From Deltaproteobacteria bacterium CG07_land_8_20_14_0_80_60_11 (lineage in GTDB: Bacteria > Desulfobacterota > Desulfobaccia > Desulfobaccales > 0-14-0-80-60-11), in the NCBI GenBank assembly GCA_002779455.1, contig PEWM01000054.1, positions 1-7,610 of the forward strand: DNA of 7,610 nucleotides. The letters are read 5' to 3'. Made by a program: the position numbers and the translations under genes. Positions 1 to 6,157 of this stretch are shown piece by piece. Below the pieces are notes generated by a model. It was not told the DNA's origin and did not search any database. It worked only from the letters and a program-made list of their open reading frames with translations. Positions within the stretch are counted from its first letter, which is position 1. Each line of letters opens with the position of its first letter.

Positions 1-630
1 CAGGCCCGCCAGGCTCATCCCGGGCAGGGCCCAGCGGCCCAACGCCGCGCCGACTATTACCGCCGCGGCCGTGCCCCCCGCCACCCCGGCCCAGGTCTTC
101 CCCGGGCTCACCTCAGGATAGAGCTTGGTCTTGCCCCAGGTCCGGCCGGCGTAGAACGCCCCGGTATCCCCGGCCATGATTACCATCAGGAGCCAGAAGA
201 CCCACCACTGCCCGTCACTCAGGTAGCGCAGCCAGACAAAGTGCCCCAAAAGCAGGGGGATATAGAGGAGGCCCAGGACGTTGACCATCAAATCCCGGCT
301 CAGGTCGGGAATGTGGCTGTAGGCGATGAGGTAGAAGAGGAAGAGGACAAAGAGAATCCCCACCAGCACGAAGAGGGGGCCGCTTGGGTTGCACAGGGTG
401 GTGACCCGCTGGGCGGTGCAAAAACTCAGGAGGAGCACCGATCCCAGGATAATGGCTTTCAGGCGGCGGACGGTGTCGGCTTCGGGGCCGAACATGCCCA
501 GAAACTCCCACTGCGCCAGCCCGTTCACCACCAGGAGCAGCAGGACAAAAAAGACGTGCCCGCCCCAAAAGAGCACCACCAACAGCAACGGCAGGACGAT
601 CAGGGCGGTCAGCCAGCGGCGGGCGTGCAA
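1..630 (-). CDS. cdsA: Phosphatidate cytidylyltransferase (CDP-diglyceride synthase), 3' end outside the window
   Basis: CdsA is an integral inner-membrane enzyme that converts phosphatidic acid and CTP to CDP-diacylglycerol, the precursor of phosphatidylglycerol and phosphatidylethanolamine. The visible 210 residues are very hydrophobic, with several membrane segments (about 8-22, 25-38, 58-72, 86-104, 116-133, 143-153). They contain the family block GDTGAFYAGRTWGK followed by YPEVSPGKTWAG (about residues 154-182), typical of CdsA. The C-terminal signature with the catalytic aspartates would lie beyond position 1, so completeness cannot be judged. The start is TTG at 630-628: an in-frame TGA lies two codons upstream, and a GAGGGGG Shine-Dalgarno sequence sits 6-7 nt before it. 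Any tool requiring ATG misses the gene. It lies 74 nt downstream of lgt in the same orientation, so co-transcription with ileS-lspA-lgt is plausible. Confidence 0.9.
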   Translation of the reverse strand, partial: MHARRWLTALIVLPLLLVVLFWGGHVFFVLLLLVVNGLAQWEFLGMFGPEADTVRRLKAIILGSVLLLSFCTAQRVTTLCNPSGPLFVLVGILFVLFLFYLIAYSHIPDLSRDLMVNVLGLLYIPLLLGHFVWLRYLSDGQWWVFWLLMVIMAGDTGAFYAGRTWGKTKLYPEVSPGKTWAGVAGGTAAAVIVGAALGRWALPGMSLAGL

Positions 631-665
631 TGGTCACCCCCTCGGGGTCAGTCACCGGATCAACT

Positions 666-704
666 TATTTTAACCAAAACCTAAAACCCAAAATCCAAAA
701 CCCC
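666..704 (+). repeat. Heptamer-repeat tract, copy 1 (AAAANCC type)
   Basis: The tract starts TATTTTAACC and continues as four seven-base units: AAAACCT, AAAACCC, AAAATCC, AAAACCC. It directly abuts the lgt stop codon and ends 35 nt before the cdsA start. It matches the tract at 1983-2021 on the opposite strand at 33 of 39 positions. Four of the six mismatches fall at the same place in successive heptamers (positions 15, 22, 29, 36), which suggests a short tandem repeat family and not chance A-richness. Function unknown. Confidence 0.7.
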
Positions 705-1493
705 TCAGGTCTGCCCGTGGGCCCGGGGCCGGGCCCGCAAGGTCCAGAAGAGCAGCAGGCCGCCTGCGACCAGGAACAGGCCCAGGGCCAAGATCTGGGT
801 CAGGGGCATCCAGCCGAACCAGACCGGGCCCCGGTAATCCAGGGGGCTCCGGAAAAACTCTACCGTAAAGCGCACCAGGCCGGCCAGGCAAAAGTACATC
901 AGGAGCACCTGGCCGTCGAAGCGCTTGCGGGTTCTGAACCAATAAAGGAACCCGAAGACCCCCAGGGCCAGGAAGGCCTCGTAAAGCTGGGCGGGATGCA
1001 GGGGCGTCCGCAGGGGACAGAGGGTATCGGGGTTGCTAAAGACTACGGCCCAGGGCAGGTCGGAGGGGGAGCCCCAGCAACATCCGGCCATAAAACAGCC
1101 GAGGCGCCCGAAAAATTGCCCCAGGGGCATGCCCACGGCCAGGGCGTCCAGGGTGAGGCGCCAGGGCAGGCCGTGGGCGCGGATGTAAAAGACCGCCACC
1201 AGGAAGGCCAGGATGACGCCGCCGTGGAAAACCAGGCCCCCTTCCCACAGGGCGAAGATTTTCAAGGGGTGGGCCAGGAAGGTTTGCAGCTCCAGCAAAA
1301 CATAGAGCAGACGAGAACCCACCAGGGCCGCCAGGATGATATAGAAACAGAGGTCGAAAAATTTTCCGGGGGGTATGCCCAGGCGTCTGGCTTCCCGGCC
1401 GGCCACGAAGATGGCGCTCAAAAAACCCAGGGCCAGGAGGAAGCCATAGGTAAATATCTTGATCGGTCCGATTTCAAACAGGATCGGATGCAT
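705..1493 (-). CDS. lgt: Prolipoprotein diacylglyceryl transferase
   Basis: Lgt is an inner-membrane enzyme that transfers diacylglycerol from phosphatidylglycerol to the lipobox cysteine of prolipoproteins, the first step of lipoprotein maturation. The 262-aa product is of normal length with about seven membrane segments. Family landmarks in order are FTYG (14-17), EGGLVFHGG with the conserved His at 90, the signature region GRLGCFMAGCCWG (129-141), HPAQLYEA (166-173) and GLVRFTVEFFR (205-215). In the E. coli-type signature (GRxGNxxNxExxG) the Asn and Glu positions are Cys here, although the Arg and Gly are kept. I believe this Cys-rich form is a recognised Lgt variant. The open frame extends upstream, but the first 50 residues are the lspA 3' end read out of frame. 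ATG 1493 begins the family-like MHPILFEIGP and has GAGAAGAGA 9-17 nt upstream. It overlaps lspA by 20 nt, implying translational coupling. Confidence 0.95.
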   Translation of the reverse strand: MHPILFEIGPIKIFTYGFLLALGFLSAIFVAGREARRLGIPPGKFFDLCFYIILAALVGSRLLYVLLELQTFLAHPLKIFALWEGGLVFHGGVILAFLVAVFYIRAHGLPWRLTLDALAVGMPLGQFFGRLGCFMAGCCWGSPSDLPWAVVFSNPDTLCPLRTPLHPAQLYEAFLALGVFGFLYWFRTRKRFDGQVLLMYFCLAGLVRFTVEFFRSPLDYRGPVWFGWMPLTQILALGLFLVAGGLLLFWTLRARPRAHGQT

Positions 1494-1974
1494 CAGCGGT
1501 TTTCTCTTCTCGGATAATGACCCACACCAGGATTGCCGTCCCCACGCACACCAGGCTGTCGGCCACGTTGAAAGCCGGCCAGTGGTAGCGCCCCCAATAC
1601 ACGTCGATAAAATCCACCACTTCTCCCAGGCGGACCCGGTCAATCAGGTTGCCCAGGGCCCCGGTCAGGATCAGGCTGTAACCCAGGGCCGCCGGCCCGT
1701 GGTCATCGGGCAGCCGCCACAGCAGGTAACCCAACACCCCCAGCACCAACCCGGTGGTGGCCACAAAGAACAGCCAGGCGAATTCCGCCGGCCAGCCGGA
1801 CAACAGCCCGAAAGCCGCGCCCTTATTGCGGATGTGCACCAGGTTGAGCAGGCCCGGAATGAGGGGCGCCTGGCTTCCCAGGGGCAACTTGAGCTGCACC
1901 AGCACCTTGGTCACCTGATCCAGGGGCAGTCCCAACACCAGGAGCGCCATGAGGATGGCTAATTTGCGGGGCAC
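1474..1974 (-). CDS. lspA: Lipoprotein signal peptidase (signal peptidase II)
   Basis: LspA is an inner-membrane aspartyl protease that removes the signal peptide from diacylglyceryl-prolipoproteins made by Lgt, the next gene. The 166-aa product matches the family length and shows four membrane segments (about 5-18, 64-86, 97-111, 139-154). Conserved blocks are LDQVTK (18-23), VHIRNKGAAFG (46-56), ALGNLIDRV with catalytic Asp112, and PAFNVADS with catalytic Asp139. The start is GTG at 1974-1972; it has no strong Shine-Dalgarno sequence, but it gives the usual short basic N-terminus before the first membrane helix. An internal ATG at residue 9 is less likely because it would cut into that helix. 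The gene follows ileS after 105 nt, the classic ileS-lspA arrangement, and overlaps lgt by 20 nt. Confidence 0.96.
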   Translation of the reverse strand: MPRKLAILMALLVLGLPLDQVTKVLVQLKLPLGSQAPLIPGLLNLVHIRNKGAAFGLLSGWPAEFAWLFFVATTGLVLGVLGYLLWRLPDDHGPAALGYSLILTGALGNLIDRVRLGEVVDFIDVYWGRYHWPAFNVADSLVCVGTAILVWVIIREEKTADASDPV

Positions 1975-1982
1975 GTCTTGAA

Positions 1983-2021
1983 CCGTTTTTGGTTTTTGGT
2001 TTTTAGTTTTTGGTTAAAATA
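1983..2021 (-). repeat. Heptamer-repeat tract, copy 2 (AAAANCC type, inverted relative to copy 1)
   Basis: Read on the minus strand, the tract starts TATTTTAACC and continues with units AAAAACT, AAAAACC, AAAAACC, AAAAACG. It sits between the ileS stop and the lspA GTG, ending 8 nt before that start codon. It matches 666-704 on the opposite strand at 33/39 positions, so the pair brackets lspA-lgt as an imperfect inverted repeat. In a shared minus-strand transcript the two tracts could base-pair. No other signal, such as a terminator, is evident in the 105-nt ileS-lspA gap. Confidence 0.7.
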
Positions 2022-2079
2022 GCTCAAAATTGCCATGAGGTACAGATGAAGTTTGGTGCATGTCAACGCTAACAGGGTC

Positions 2080-4866
2080 TTATCCCTCCAGGACCTGACG
2101 GCAGCGGGCGCACACCTGGGGATGCCGGGGATCTTCCCCTACCCCTGGATAACGGAACCAGCAGCGGATGCATTTCTCCCCCGCCGCCGGCTGAACGGTA
2201 ACATACAACCCCGGAATCTCTTGAATTTCCTGGCCCCCCAGGGGTTGGGGCGCCACCTGGAGTTCCGCCACCTGGGCCAGGGTTTTGAGCTCCGCCGCCT
2301 GGGCTTTTAGCTTATCATAAAGTTGATCGTTCCTGGTCCCCAAAATCACCGCGGCCTCCTGGGCGGTGGCCAGGCGCTTTTCCTTCCGGGCCTCTTCCAG
2401 CCCGCGGTTGATTTCGCCCCGCACCTTGAGCAAGAAGTCGTACTTGGCCAGCAACGCCTCATCGGGAAAACCCGGGGGCGCCTCGGGGAAGCTCGCCATA
2501 TGGACGCTTTCGGGGCGGCCGGAGCCGGGAATATATTCCCAGATTTCATCGGCGGTAAAAGAGAGGATGGGGGCCATGGCCAGGGTGAGGCCCTGGAGCA
2601 GGTCTTGCAAAGTGCTCTGGGCGCTGCGGCGTTCCCGGGAATCAGCTTTCGAGACGTAAAGGCGGTCCTTCAGAATATCCAGATAGATGGCGCTGAGTTC
2701 CACCGCGCAGAACTGGTGCAGGCGGTGGAAGGCCTGGTGGAATTCGTAATCCTCGTAGGCCCGTTTGACCCGGGCCAGCAACTGGGCCAGCCAGGACAGG
2801 GCCAGGCGGTCCAGTTCTTCCCGGGCGTCCGGTTCCAGCCAGTGGCGCCCGGGGTCGAAGTCATAGAGGTTTCCCAGCATGAAGCGGGCGGTGTTGCGGA
2901 AACGCCGGTAGGCGTCGGCCAGCTGCTTCAGGATGTCCGGCGACAGCCTCACGTCGTCCCGGTAGTCCGCCGCCGCCACCCACAGCCTCAGGATCTCGGC
3001 GCCGTATTTGTCCATGATTTCCTGGGGGGCGATGACGTTGCCCAGGGACTTGGACATCTTGCGCCCGTCGCCGTCCACCACGAAGCCGTGGGTCAGCACC
3101 CCTTTATAGGGGGCCTGCCCCCGGGCGCCCACGCAGGTCAGGAGGCTCGAGTGAAACCAGCCCCGGTGCTGGTCCGAGCCCTCCAGGTAGAGGTCGGCGG
3201 GCAGGGTCAGGTCCGGGTCGGGTTCCACCACCGCGGCCCAACTTACCCCGGAATCGAACCAGACATCCAGGATGTCCGTCTCTTTCTTGAAGCCGGAGGC
3301 CCCGCAGGCGCAGGCGGTCCCCGGAGGCAGCAGGTCCGCCGCCGGGGTGTCGAACCAGAAATCCGCCCCTTCGGTGCGCACCCGCTGGATGATCCCCTGA
3401 AGAATCTCCGGGGTGAGGAGCACCGCCCCACACTCCCGGCAGTGAAAGGCCACGATGGGCACGCCCCAGGCCCGCTGGCGGGAGATGCACCAGTCCGGGC
3501 GCCGCTCCACCATCTGGTAGATGCGCTCCCGGCCCCAGCGGGGAATCCAGGTGACCCGGTCGATGGCCGCCAGGGCCTTTCCCCTGAGATCGTTGGCCGC
3601 CATGGAGATGAACCACTGCTCCGTGGCCCTAAAGATGATGGGCTGTTTGCAGCGCCAGCAGTGGGGGTAGCTGTGGGTCAGGTCCGCGGCCGCCAGAAGC
3701 TGGCCGCGCTGCCGGAGGAGTTCGATAATACCGGCGTTGGCCTCCCACACCTTTTGGCCGGCAAACTCCGGAACCTCCCCGGTGAACCTGCCGCCGTCGT
3801 CCACCGGCGAATAGGGCTCAAGGCCATAACGGCGGCCGCTGTCGTAGTCCTCCTGGCCGTGCCCCGGGGCGATGTGCACCAGCCCGGTGCCAGCCTCCAG
3901 GGTGACGTGGTTCGCCAGGATAACCTGGGAGTTTTGGTCCAGCCAGGGGTGACGGCAGAGAGCGCCCTCCAGGGAGCGTCCCTTGACCCTGAAAATCTCT
4001 TGCCCCTTGAGCCCCCAAGAGCTCAACAGCCCCTCGGCCAGGTCCGCGGCCACCACCAGGACCTCCCCACCCGCGTCCATCCCGACATATTCCAGGTCCG
4101 GGTGCACCGCGATGGCGAGATTGGCCGGCAACGTCCAGGGGGTGGTAGTCCAGATCACCAGGGAAATTTTTTCGTTTTTTTCGTAAGGGCCTAACTGCGG
4201 CACGTGCTCAGGGGCCTTAACCAGAGAAAACTTGACGGAAATAGTCGGGGTGCGGTGGTCCTCGTATTCCACCTCGGCTTCGGCCAGGGCAGTGCGGCAG
4301 GTGGCGCACCAGTGGATGGGCTTTTTGCTCCGGTGAATAGCGCCGCTGAAATAAAATTGGCCGTATTCCTCTAAAATTTCAGCCACGTAAGCGTTACGCA
4401 TGGTGAGATAGGGGTGGTCCCAGTCGCCCAGCACCCCCAGGCGCTCAAATTCCTGGCGCTGGATGTCGATGAACTTTTCGGCGTAGGCCCGGCAGCGCTG
4501 GCGGACCTCCACCTTAGACAGGCTCGCGCCTTTGGCCTTCAGCTCCTTGCCCACCTGGTGTTCGATGGGCAGGCCGTGGCAATCCCAGCCCGGCACGTAG
4601 GGGCTGTCGTAGCCCGTCATCTGGCGGGACTTGACGATGATATCCTTGAGAATCTTATTTAAGGCGTGCCCCAGGTGAATGTGGCCGTTGGCATAGGGGG
4701 GGCCGTCGTGCAGGACAAACTTGGGGCGCCCCTTACTTTGCGCCCTGATCCGGCCGTACAGGTCGAGGCCGGCCCAGCGTTTCAGGAACAACGGCTCCCG
4801 CCGGGGCAGATCGGCTTTCATGGGAAAATCGGTGCGGGGCAGATTGAGGGTCTCTTTATAATTCAT
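2080..4866 (-). CDS. ileS: Isoleucyl-tRNA synthetase
   Basis: This cytoplasmic class I aminoacyl-tRNA synthetase charges tRNA-Ile and edits misactivated valine. The 928-aa length matches the bacterial family. The ATP-binding HIGH motif appears as HLGH at 64-67, inside GPPYANGHIHLGH. The CP1 editing domain carries WTTTPWTLPAN (239-249) and HIAPGHGQEDYDSG (331-344), with the editing aspartate near 340. Further landmarks are WCISRQRAWGVP (459-470), DVWFDSGVSW (534-543), GSDQHRGWFHSS (563-574) and KMSKS at 603-607. A C-terminal zinc site uses Cys899, 902, 919 and 922. The frame is open to an ATG at 4887, but GGAGG (4874-4878) sits 7 nt before ATG 4866 and falls inside that longer reading, so 4866 is the start. 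No T-box leader is seen. It is the first gene of the minus-strand cluster. Confidence 0.98.
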   Translation of the reverse strand: MNYKETLNLPRTDFPMKADLPRREPLFLKRWAGLDLYGRIRAQSKGRPKFVLHDGPPYANGHIHLGHALNKILKDIIVKSRQMTGYDSPYVPGWDCHGLPIEHQVGKELKAKGASLSKVEVRQRCRAYAEKFIDIQRQEFERLGVLGDWDHPYLTMRNAYVAEILEEYGQFYFSGAIHRSKKPIHWCATCRTALAEAEVEYEDHRTPTISVKFSLVKAPEHVPQLGPYEKNEKISLVIWTTTPWTLPANLAIAVHPDLEYVGMDAGGEVLVVAADLAEGLLSSWGLKGQEIFRVKGRSLEGALCRHPWLDQNSQVILANHVTLEAGTGLVHIAPGHGQEDYDSGRRYGLEPYSPVDDGGRFTGEVPEFAGQKVWEANAGIIELLRQRGQLLAAADLTHSYPHCWRCKQPIIFRATEQWFISMAANDLRGKALAAIDRVTWIPRWGRERIYQMVERRPDWCISRQRAWGVPIVAFHCRECGAVLLTPEILQGIIQRVRTEGADFWFDTPAADLLPPGTACACGASGFKKETDILDVWFDSGVSWAAVVEPDPDLTLPADLYLEGSDQHRGWFHSSLLTCVGARGQAPYKGVLTHGFVVDGDGRKMSKSLGNVIAPQEIMDKYGAEILRLWVAAADYRDDVRLSPDILKQLADAYRRFRNTARFMLGNLYDFDPGRHWLEPDAREELDRLALSWLAQLLARVKRAYEDYEFHQAFHRLHQFCAVELSAIYLDILKDRLYVSKADSRERRSAQSTLQDLLQGLTLAMAPILSFTADEIWEYIPGSGRPESVHMASFPEAPPGFPDEALLAKYDFLLKVRGEINRGLEEARKEKRLATAQEAAVILGTRNDQLYDKLKAQAAELKTLAQVAELQVAPQPLGGQEIQEIPGLYVTVQPAAGEKCIRCWFRYPGVGEDPRHPQVCARCRQVLEG

Positions 4867-4891
4867 CCAGCGGCCTCCGGAACACAATCTT

Positions 4892-4919
4892 TTTATGCTA
4901 TCACATCCTATCCCGGCAA
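4892..4919 (-). promoter_or_regulatory. Candidate sigma70-type promoter of ileS
   Basis: On the minus strand, TTGCCG (4919-4914) and CATAAA (4897-4892) are separated by 16 nt; each matches the consensus at 4 of 6 positions. This would start transcription near 4885 and give a leader of about 20 nt before ATG 4866. The candidate lies wholly between ileS and the left target duplication at 4931, so the mobile element did not disturb it. The call rests on hexamer matches only. Confidence 0.35.
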
Positions 4920-4930
4920 GGAATCAATAA

Positions 4931-4938
4931 GACACGGG
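4931..4938. repeat. Target site duplication, left copy
   Basis: GACACGGG lies immediately outside the left terminal inverted repeat and is repeated exactly just outside the right one (6158-6165). An 8-bp direct duplication is in the range made by IS1-family elements (usually 8-9 bp) and marks this as an insertion. Removing one copy plus the element rejoins a compact divergent intergenic region. Confidence 0.9.
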
Positions 4939-4957
4939 GGTAGTGTATCAGTTTGAA
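4939..4957 (+). repeat. Left terminal inverted repeat of the insertion cassette
   Basis: GGTAGTGTATCAGTTTGAA, reading inward. It matches the inward-reading right end at 16 of 19 positions: GGTAGTG, TCA and TTTGAA are identical. IS1-type ends also begin GGT with a TG shortly after, a weak resemblance recalled from memory. Confidence 0.88.
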
Positions 4958-5030
4958 ATCCTCGTCTGGAAAAACCAAGGAGAGATTTTCAAGGCCGAAT
5001 TGGCCCAATTTGAAACAATTCCTTAAGAAA

Positions 5031-5052
5031 TAAAAAAACGGCCCGCAGGCCG
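5031..5052 (-). terminator. Rho-independent terminator of the toxin-antitoxin operon
   Basis: Read on the minus strand, the stem CGGCC, loop TGCG and stem GGCCG are followed at once by seven T residues (5038-5032). It lies about 25 nt after the antitoxin stop codon and inside the mobile element. It would end the toxin-antitoxin transcript before it reaches ileS, which is read in the same direction. Confidence 0.85.
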
Positions 5053-5077
5053 CTCCGATTTGTTGATTTTAAAAGAC

Positions 5078-5590
5078 TCATCGACATTCTTTTGAACAAA
5101 TATATTTACCCATTTTGTCGGCCATGACAAAAATAGGGATTTCCGGTTGTCCAGATGTGATGAGCGGAAAAATATTTTTGATAAGTTCATTCGCTTCTTC
5201 ATGTAAATTCATGGTAATAGCATAAAACATTCTGATACAGCGGTCGGCAACATCGGATGGATTCTCCTTTCCATTTTCCCATCGAGAAACGGTAGCATTA
5301 TCCACTCCAATTAGTTCCGCAAAAACCTTTCCCCGCATAGCCATGTGCTTGCGAAGAAATCTAATTTCTTTTCCCGTCAGCCGCCTTTTTTGTTCCAAAA
5401 GGCATTTTCCAATAGTTTTATGAATTTCCAAAATATTAGGAATGAGTGCTGATTTCTCGCCACAGTTTTTACAATTAAAAAGTTCTATCCCACATATCAA
5501 GACATTATCAAGCCCTGATTCAAGGTATTGATAATCCCCCTTAGTGGTTTCTTGCATCTGGTCACAACTTGGGCATTTTATCGGATTCAT
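5078..5590 (-). CDS. MqsA-like antitoxin: N-terminal zinc finger plus XRE-type HTH
   Basis: This 170-aa protein is probably the antitoxin and autorepressor of a type II toxin-antitoxin pair. The N-terminal part has two CxxC pairs (Cys6/Cys9 and Cys40/Cys43) that should bind one zinc, as in the YgiT/MqsA family, where this domain meets the toxin. A linker of about 25 residues leads to a helix-turn-helix of XRE/MqsA type at about 72-122, starting LTGKEIRFLRKHM and including the recognition stretch GVDNATVSRWENGKENP. About 45 extra C-terminal residues, ending in a third CxxxxC-like pair (Cys165, Cys169), have no role I can name. It starts 7 nt after the toxin stop, with AAGG 5 nt before ATG 5590. 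It is likely autoregulated through the palindrome at 5917-5939. Codon use is AT-rich, unlike ileS and lgt. The family call is secure; toxin neutralisation is inferred from context. Confidence 0.85.
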   Translation of the reverse strand: MNPIKCPSCDQMQETTKGDYQYLESGLDNVLICGIELFNCKNCGEKSALIPNILEIHKTIGKCLLEQKRRLTGKEIRFLRKHMAMRGKVFAELIGVDNATVSRWENGKENPSDVADRCIRMFYAITMNLHEEANELIKNIFPLITSGQPEIPIFVMADKMGKYICSKECR

Positions 5591-5597
5591 GGCAACC

Positions 5598-5894
5598 TTA
5601 AAAGACTGAAATGCAGTTTAATCGATTGTCCTCAATGACAATCTGAACCACCACGATCAGGGGCTCGCCTTCAATATCCCCCCCAGTTACCCTAAAAATG
5701 TTTTGCGCTTTATCGTCCAATTCTTGTCCATGCTCAACAGTCCCCCAGAAAAGAAGATGCAATAGATCATCCATCTGGACATTCCGCTCAATCATTCGCT
5801 CTTTACAGTGGACGGTGGGGAATACGGTGCTATGACCGCCTTGGAGGATTTCCCGAATTTTGCTTCGGGCTGATTTTAGACTTAATATCGGCAT
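5598..5894 (-). CDS. DUF4258 family protein, probable toxin of a type II toxin-antitoxin pair
   Basis: This 98-aa protein matches the DUF4258 pattern: a short N-terminal helix region, then TVHCKERMIERNVQMDDLLHLL (27-48) with the characteristic H...ER..ER residues (His29, Arg33, Arg37), then alternating strands ending LIVVVQIVI and LNCISVF. The fold is thought to be RelE/MqsR/BrnT-like, so an mRNA-cleaving activity is plausible but not shown by the sequence. The toxin-first order, followed 7 nt later by an MqsA-like antitoxin, is usual for this pairing. The frame is open to a TTG at 5912, but that codon lies in a TTGACA hexamer at the expected transcription start; ATG 5894 is preferred although its ribosome-binding site (AAAGA) is weak. 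The gene is carried inside the insertion cassette. Confidence 0.82.
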   Translation of the reverse strand: MPILSLKSARSKIREILQGGHSTVFPTVHCKERMIERNVQMDDLLHLLFWGTVEHGQELDDKAQNIFRVTGGDIEGEPLIVVVQIVIEDNRLNCISVF

Positions 5895-5916
5895 TCTTTG
5901 AGGAAATGTCAATAAT

Positions 5917-5948
5917 TAATTTGAGGTTTTCTCAAATTATTGTGTCAA
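5917..5948 (-). promoter_or_regulatory. Toxin-antitoxin promoter with overlapping palindromic operator
   Basis: On the minus strand a perfect TTGACA (5948-5943) is followed after 18 nt by TCAAAT (5924-5919, 4/6 of the -10 consensus), placing transcription start near 5912, about 18 nt before ATG 5894. A perfect 9-bp inverted repeat, TAATTTGAG, 5-nt spacer, CTCAAATTA (5917-5939), covers the spacer and -10 box, the position expected for autorepression by the HTH antitoxin. A second TTGACA (5991-5986), with AATGAT 17 nt later, is an alternative upstream promoter. Confidence 0.6.
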
Positions 5949-5998
5949 ACAATCTCGGGTTAATCATTTCACCGATTGTAAGTCCTGTCAATTTCTAA

Positions 5999-6100
5999 TT
6001 AATCCGCTAAGGCGGCGATTTCCTCTAAAGATCAAACATGATCTGCAACCCCCGCCTTCATCGCCGGGGTCATTCTCAGCGTCCGGTGAATCCTGGCGAA
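5999..6100 (-). pseudogene. C-terminal relic of an IS1-family transposase, internal stop
   Basis: Translated on the minus strand, codons 6100-6035 give FARIHRTLRMTPAMKAGV followed by ADHV, then a TGA at 6034-6032, then SLEEIAALAD and a TAA at 6001-5999. This matches the conserved C-terminus of IS1-type DDE transposases, which reads like NFVRIHKTLRVTPAMAAGV, then a Trp-containing segment ending in a stretch like EDIVALLD. The TGA sits exactly where the conserved Trp (TGG) should be, a one-base change. Only about 34 of the usual 230-250 codons remain; the catalytic DDE domain is absent. The family match is from memory of the motif. Confidence 0.72.
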
Positions 6101-6138
6101 TATGCCCAAATCCATCAGAAAATCAATCCCCCCAAAAA

Positions 6139-6157
6139 TTCAAAATGACCCACTACC
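6139..6157 (-). repeat. Right terminal inverted repeat of the insertion cassette
   Basis: Read inward on the minus strand it is GGTAGTGGGTCATTTTGAA, matching the left end at 16 of 19 positions. An ATG at 6145 that would extend the next plus-strand gene lies inside this repeat, which argues against using it as a start. Confidence 0.88.

Larger units (their letters stand above)
4939..6157. mobile_element. Non-autonomous IS1-like insertion cassette carrying a toxin-antitoxin module
   Basis: This 1,219-bp segment is bounded by 19-bp terminal inverted repeats and flanked by a perfect 8-bp target duplication, so both ends are fixed to the base. It is visibly more AT-rich than the genes around it. 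From left to right it holds an intrinsic terminator, an MqsA-like antitoxin gene, a DUF4258 toxin gene, their promoter/operator, and a degraded fragment of an IS1-family transposase C-terminus, all on the minus strand. The transposase N-terminus and catalytic domain are missing: only about 40 nt separate the recognisable relic from the right inverted repeat. The element therefore cannot move itself and would need a transposase supplied in trans. This architecture (IS ends, passenger genes, no functional transposase) matches what has been called a mobile insertion cassette. Assignment to IS1 rests on the relic, the GGT-starting ends and the duplication length. Confidence 0.88.

Noticed and set aside
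215..655. Minus-strand frame of 146 codons with ATG
   Set aside because: It is out of frame with the CdsA coding sequence (TTG start at 630), which carries the family motifs; the Pro/Arg-rich translation is typical of a shadow.
630..1962. Plus-strand open frames opposite lgt and lspA
   Set aside because: The Gln/Gly/Pro-rich translations are antisense to two clear membrane-protein genes with catalytic motifs intact.
2323..4194. Long plus-strand open frame (623 codons) opposite ileS
   Set aside because: It is the antisense shadow of a GC-rich gene with all IleRS motifs on the other strand; its translation is low in complexity (G, Q, P, V rich) and it has no ribosome-binding site.
4867..4930. 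T-box or other leader riboswitch ahead of ileS
   Set aside because: There is room for only about 20 nt of leader after the candidate promoter, and no T-box sequence or antiterminator is visible.
4998..5010. Palindrome AATTGG-C-CCAATT between the left end of the cassette and the terminator
   Set aside because: Short, AT-rich, not paired with a promoter; it may be a subterminal transposase site, but nothing in the sequence supports that.
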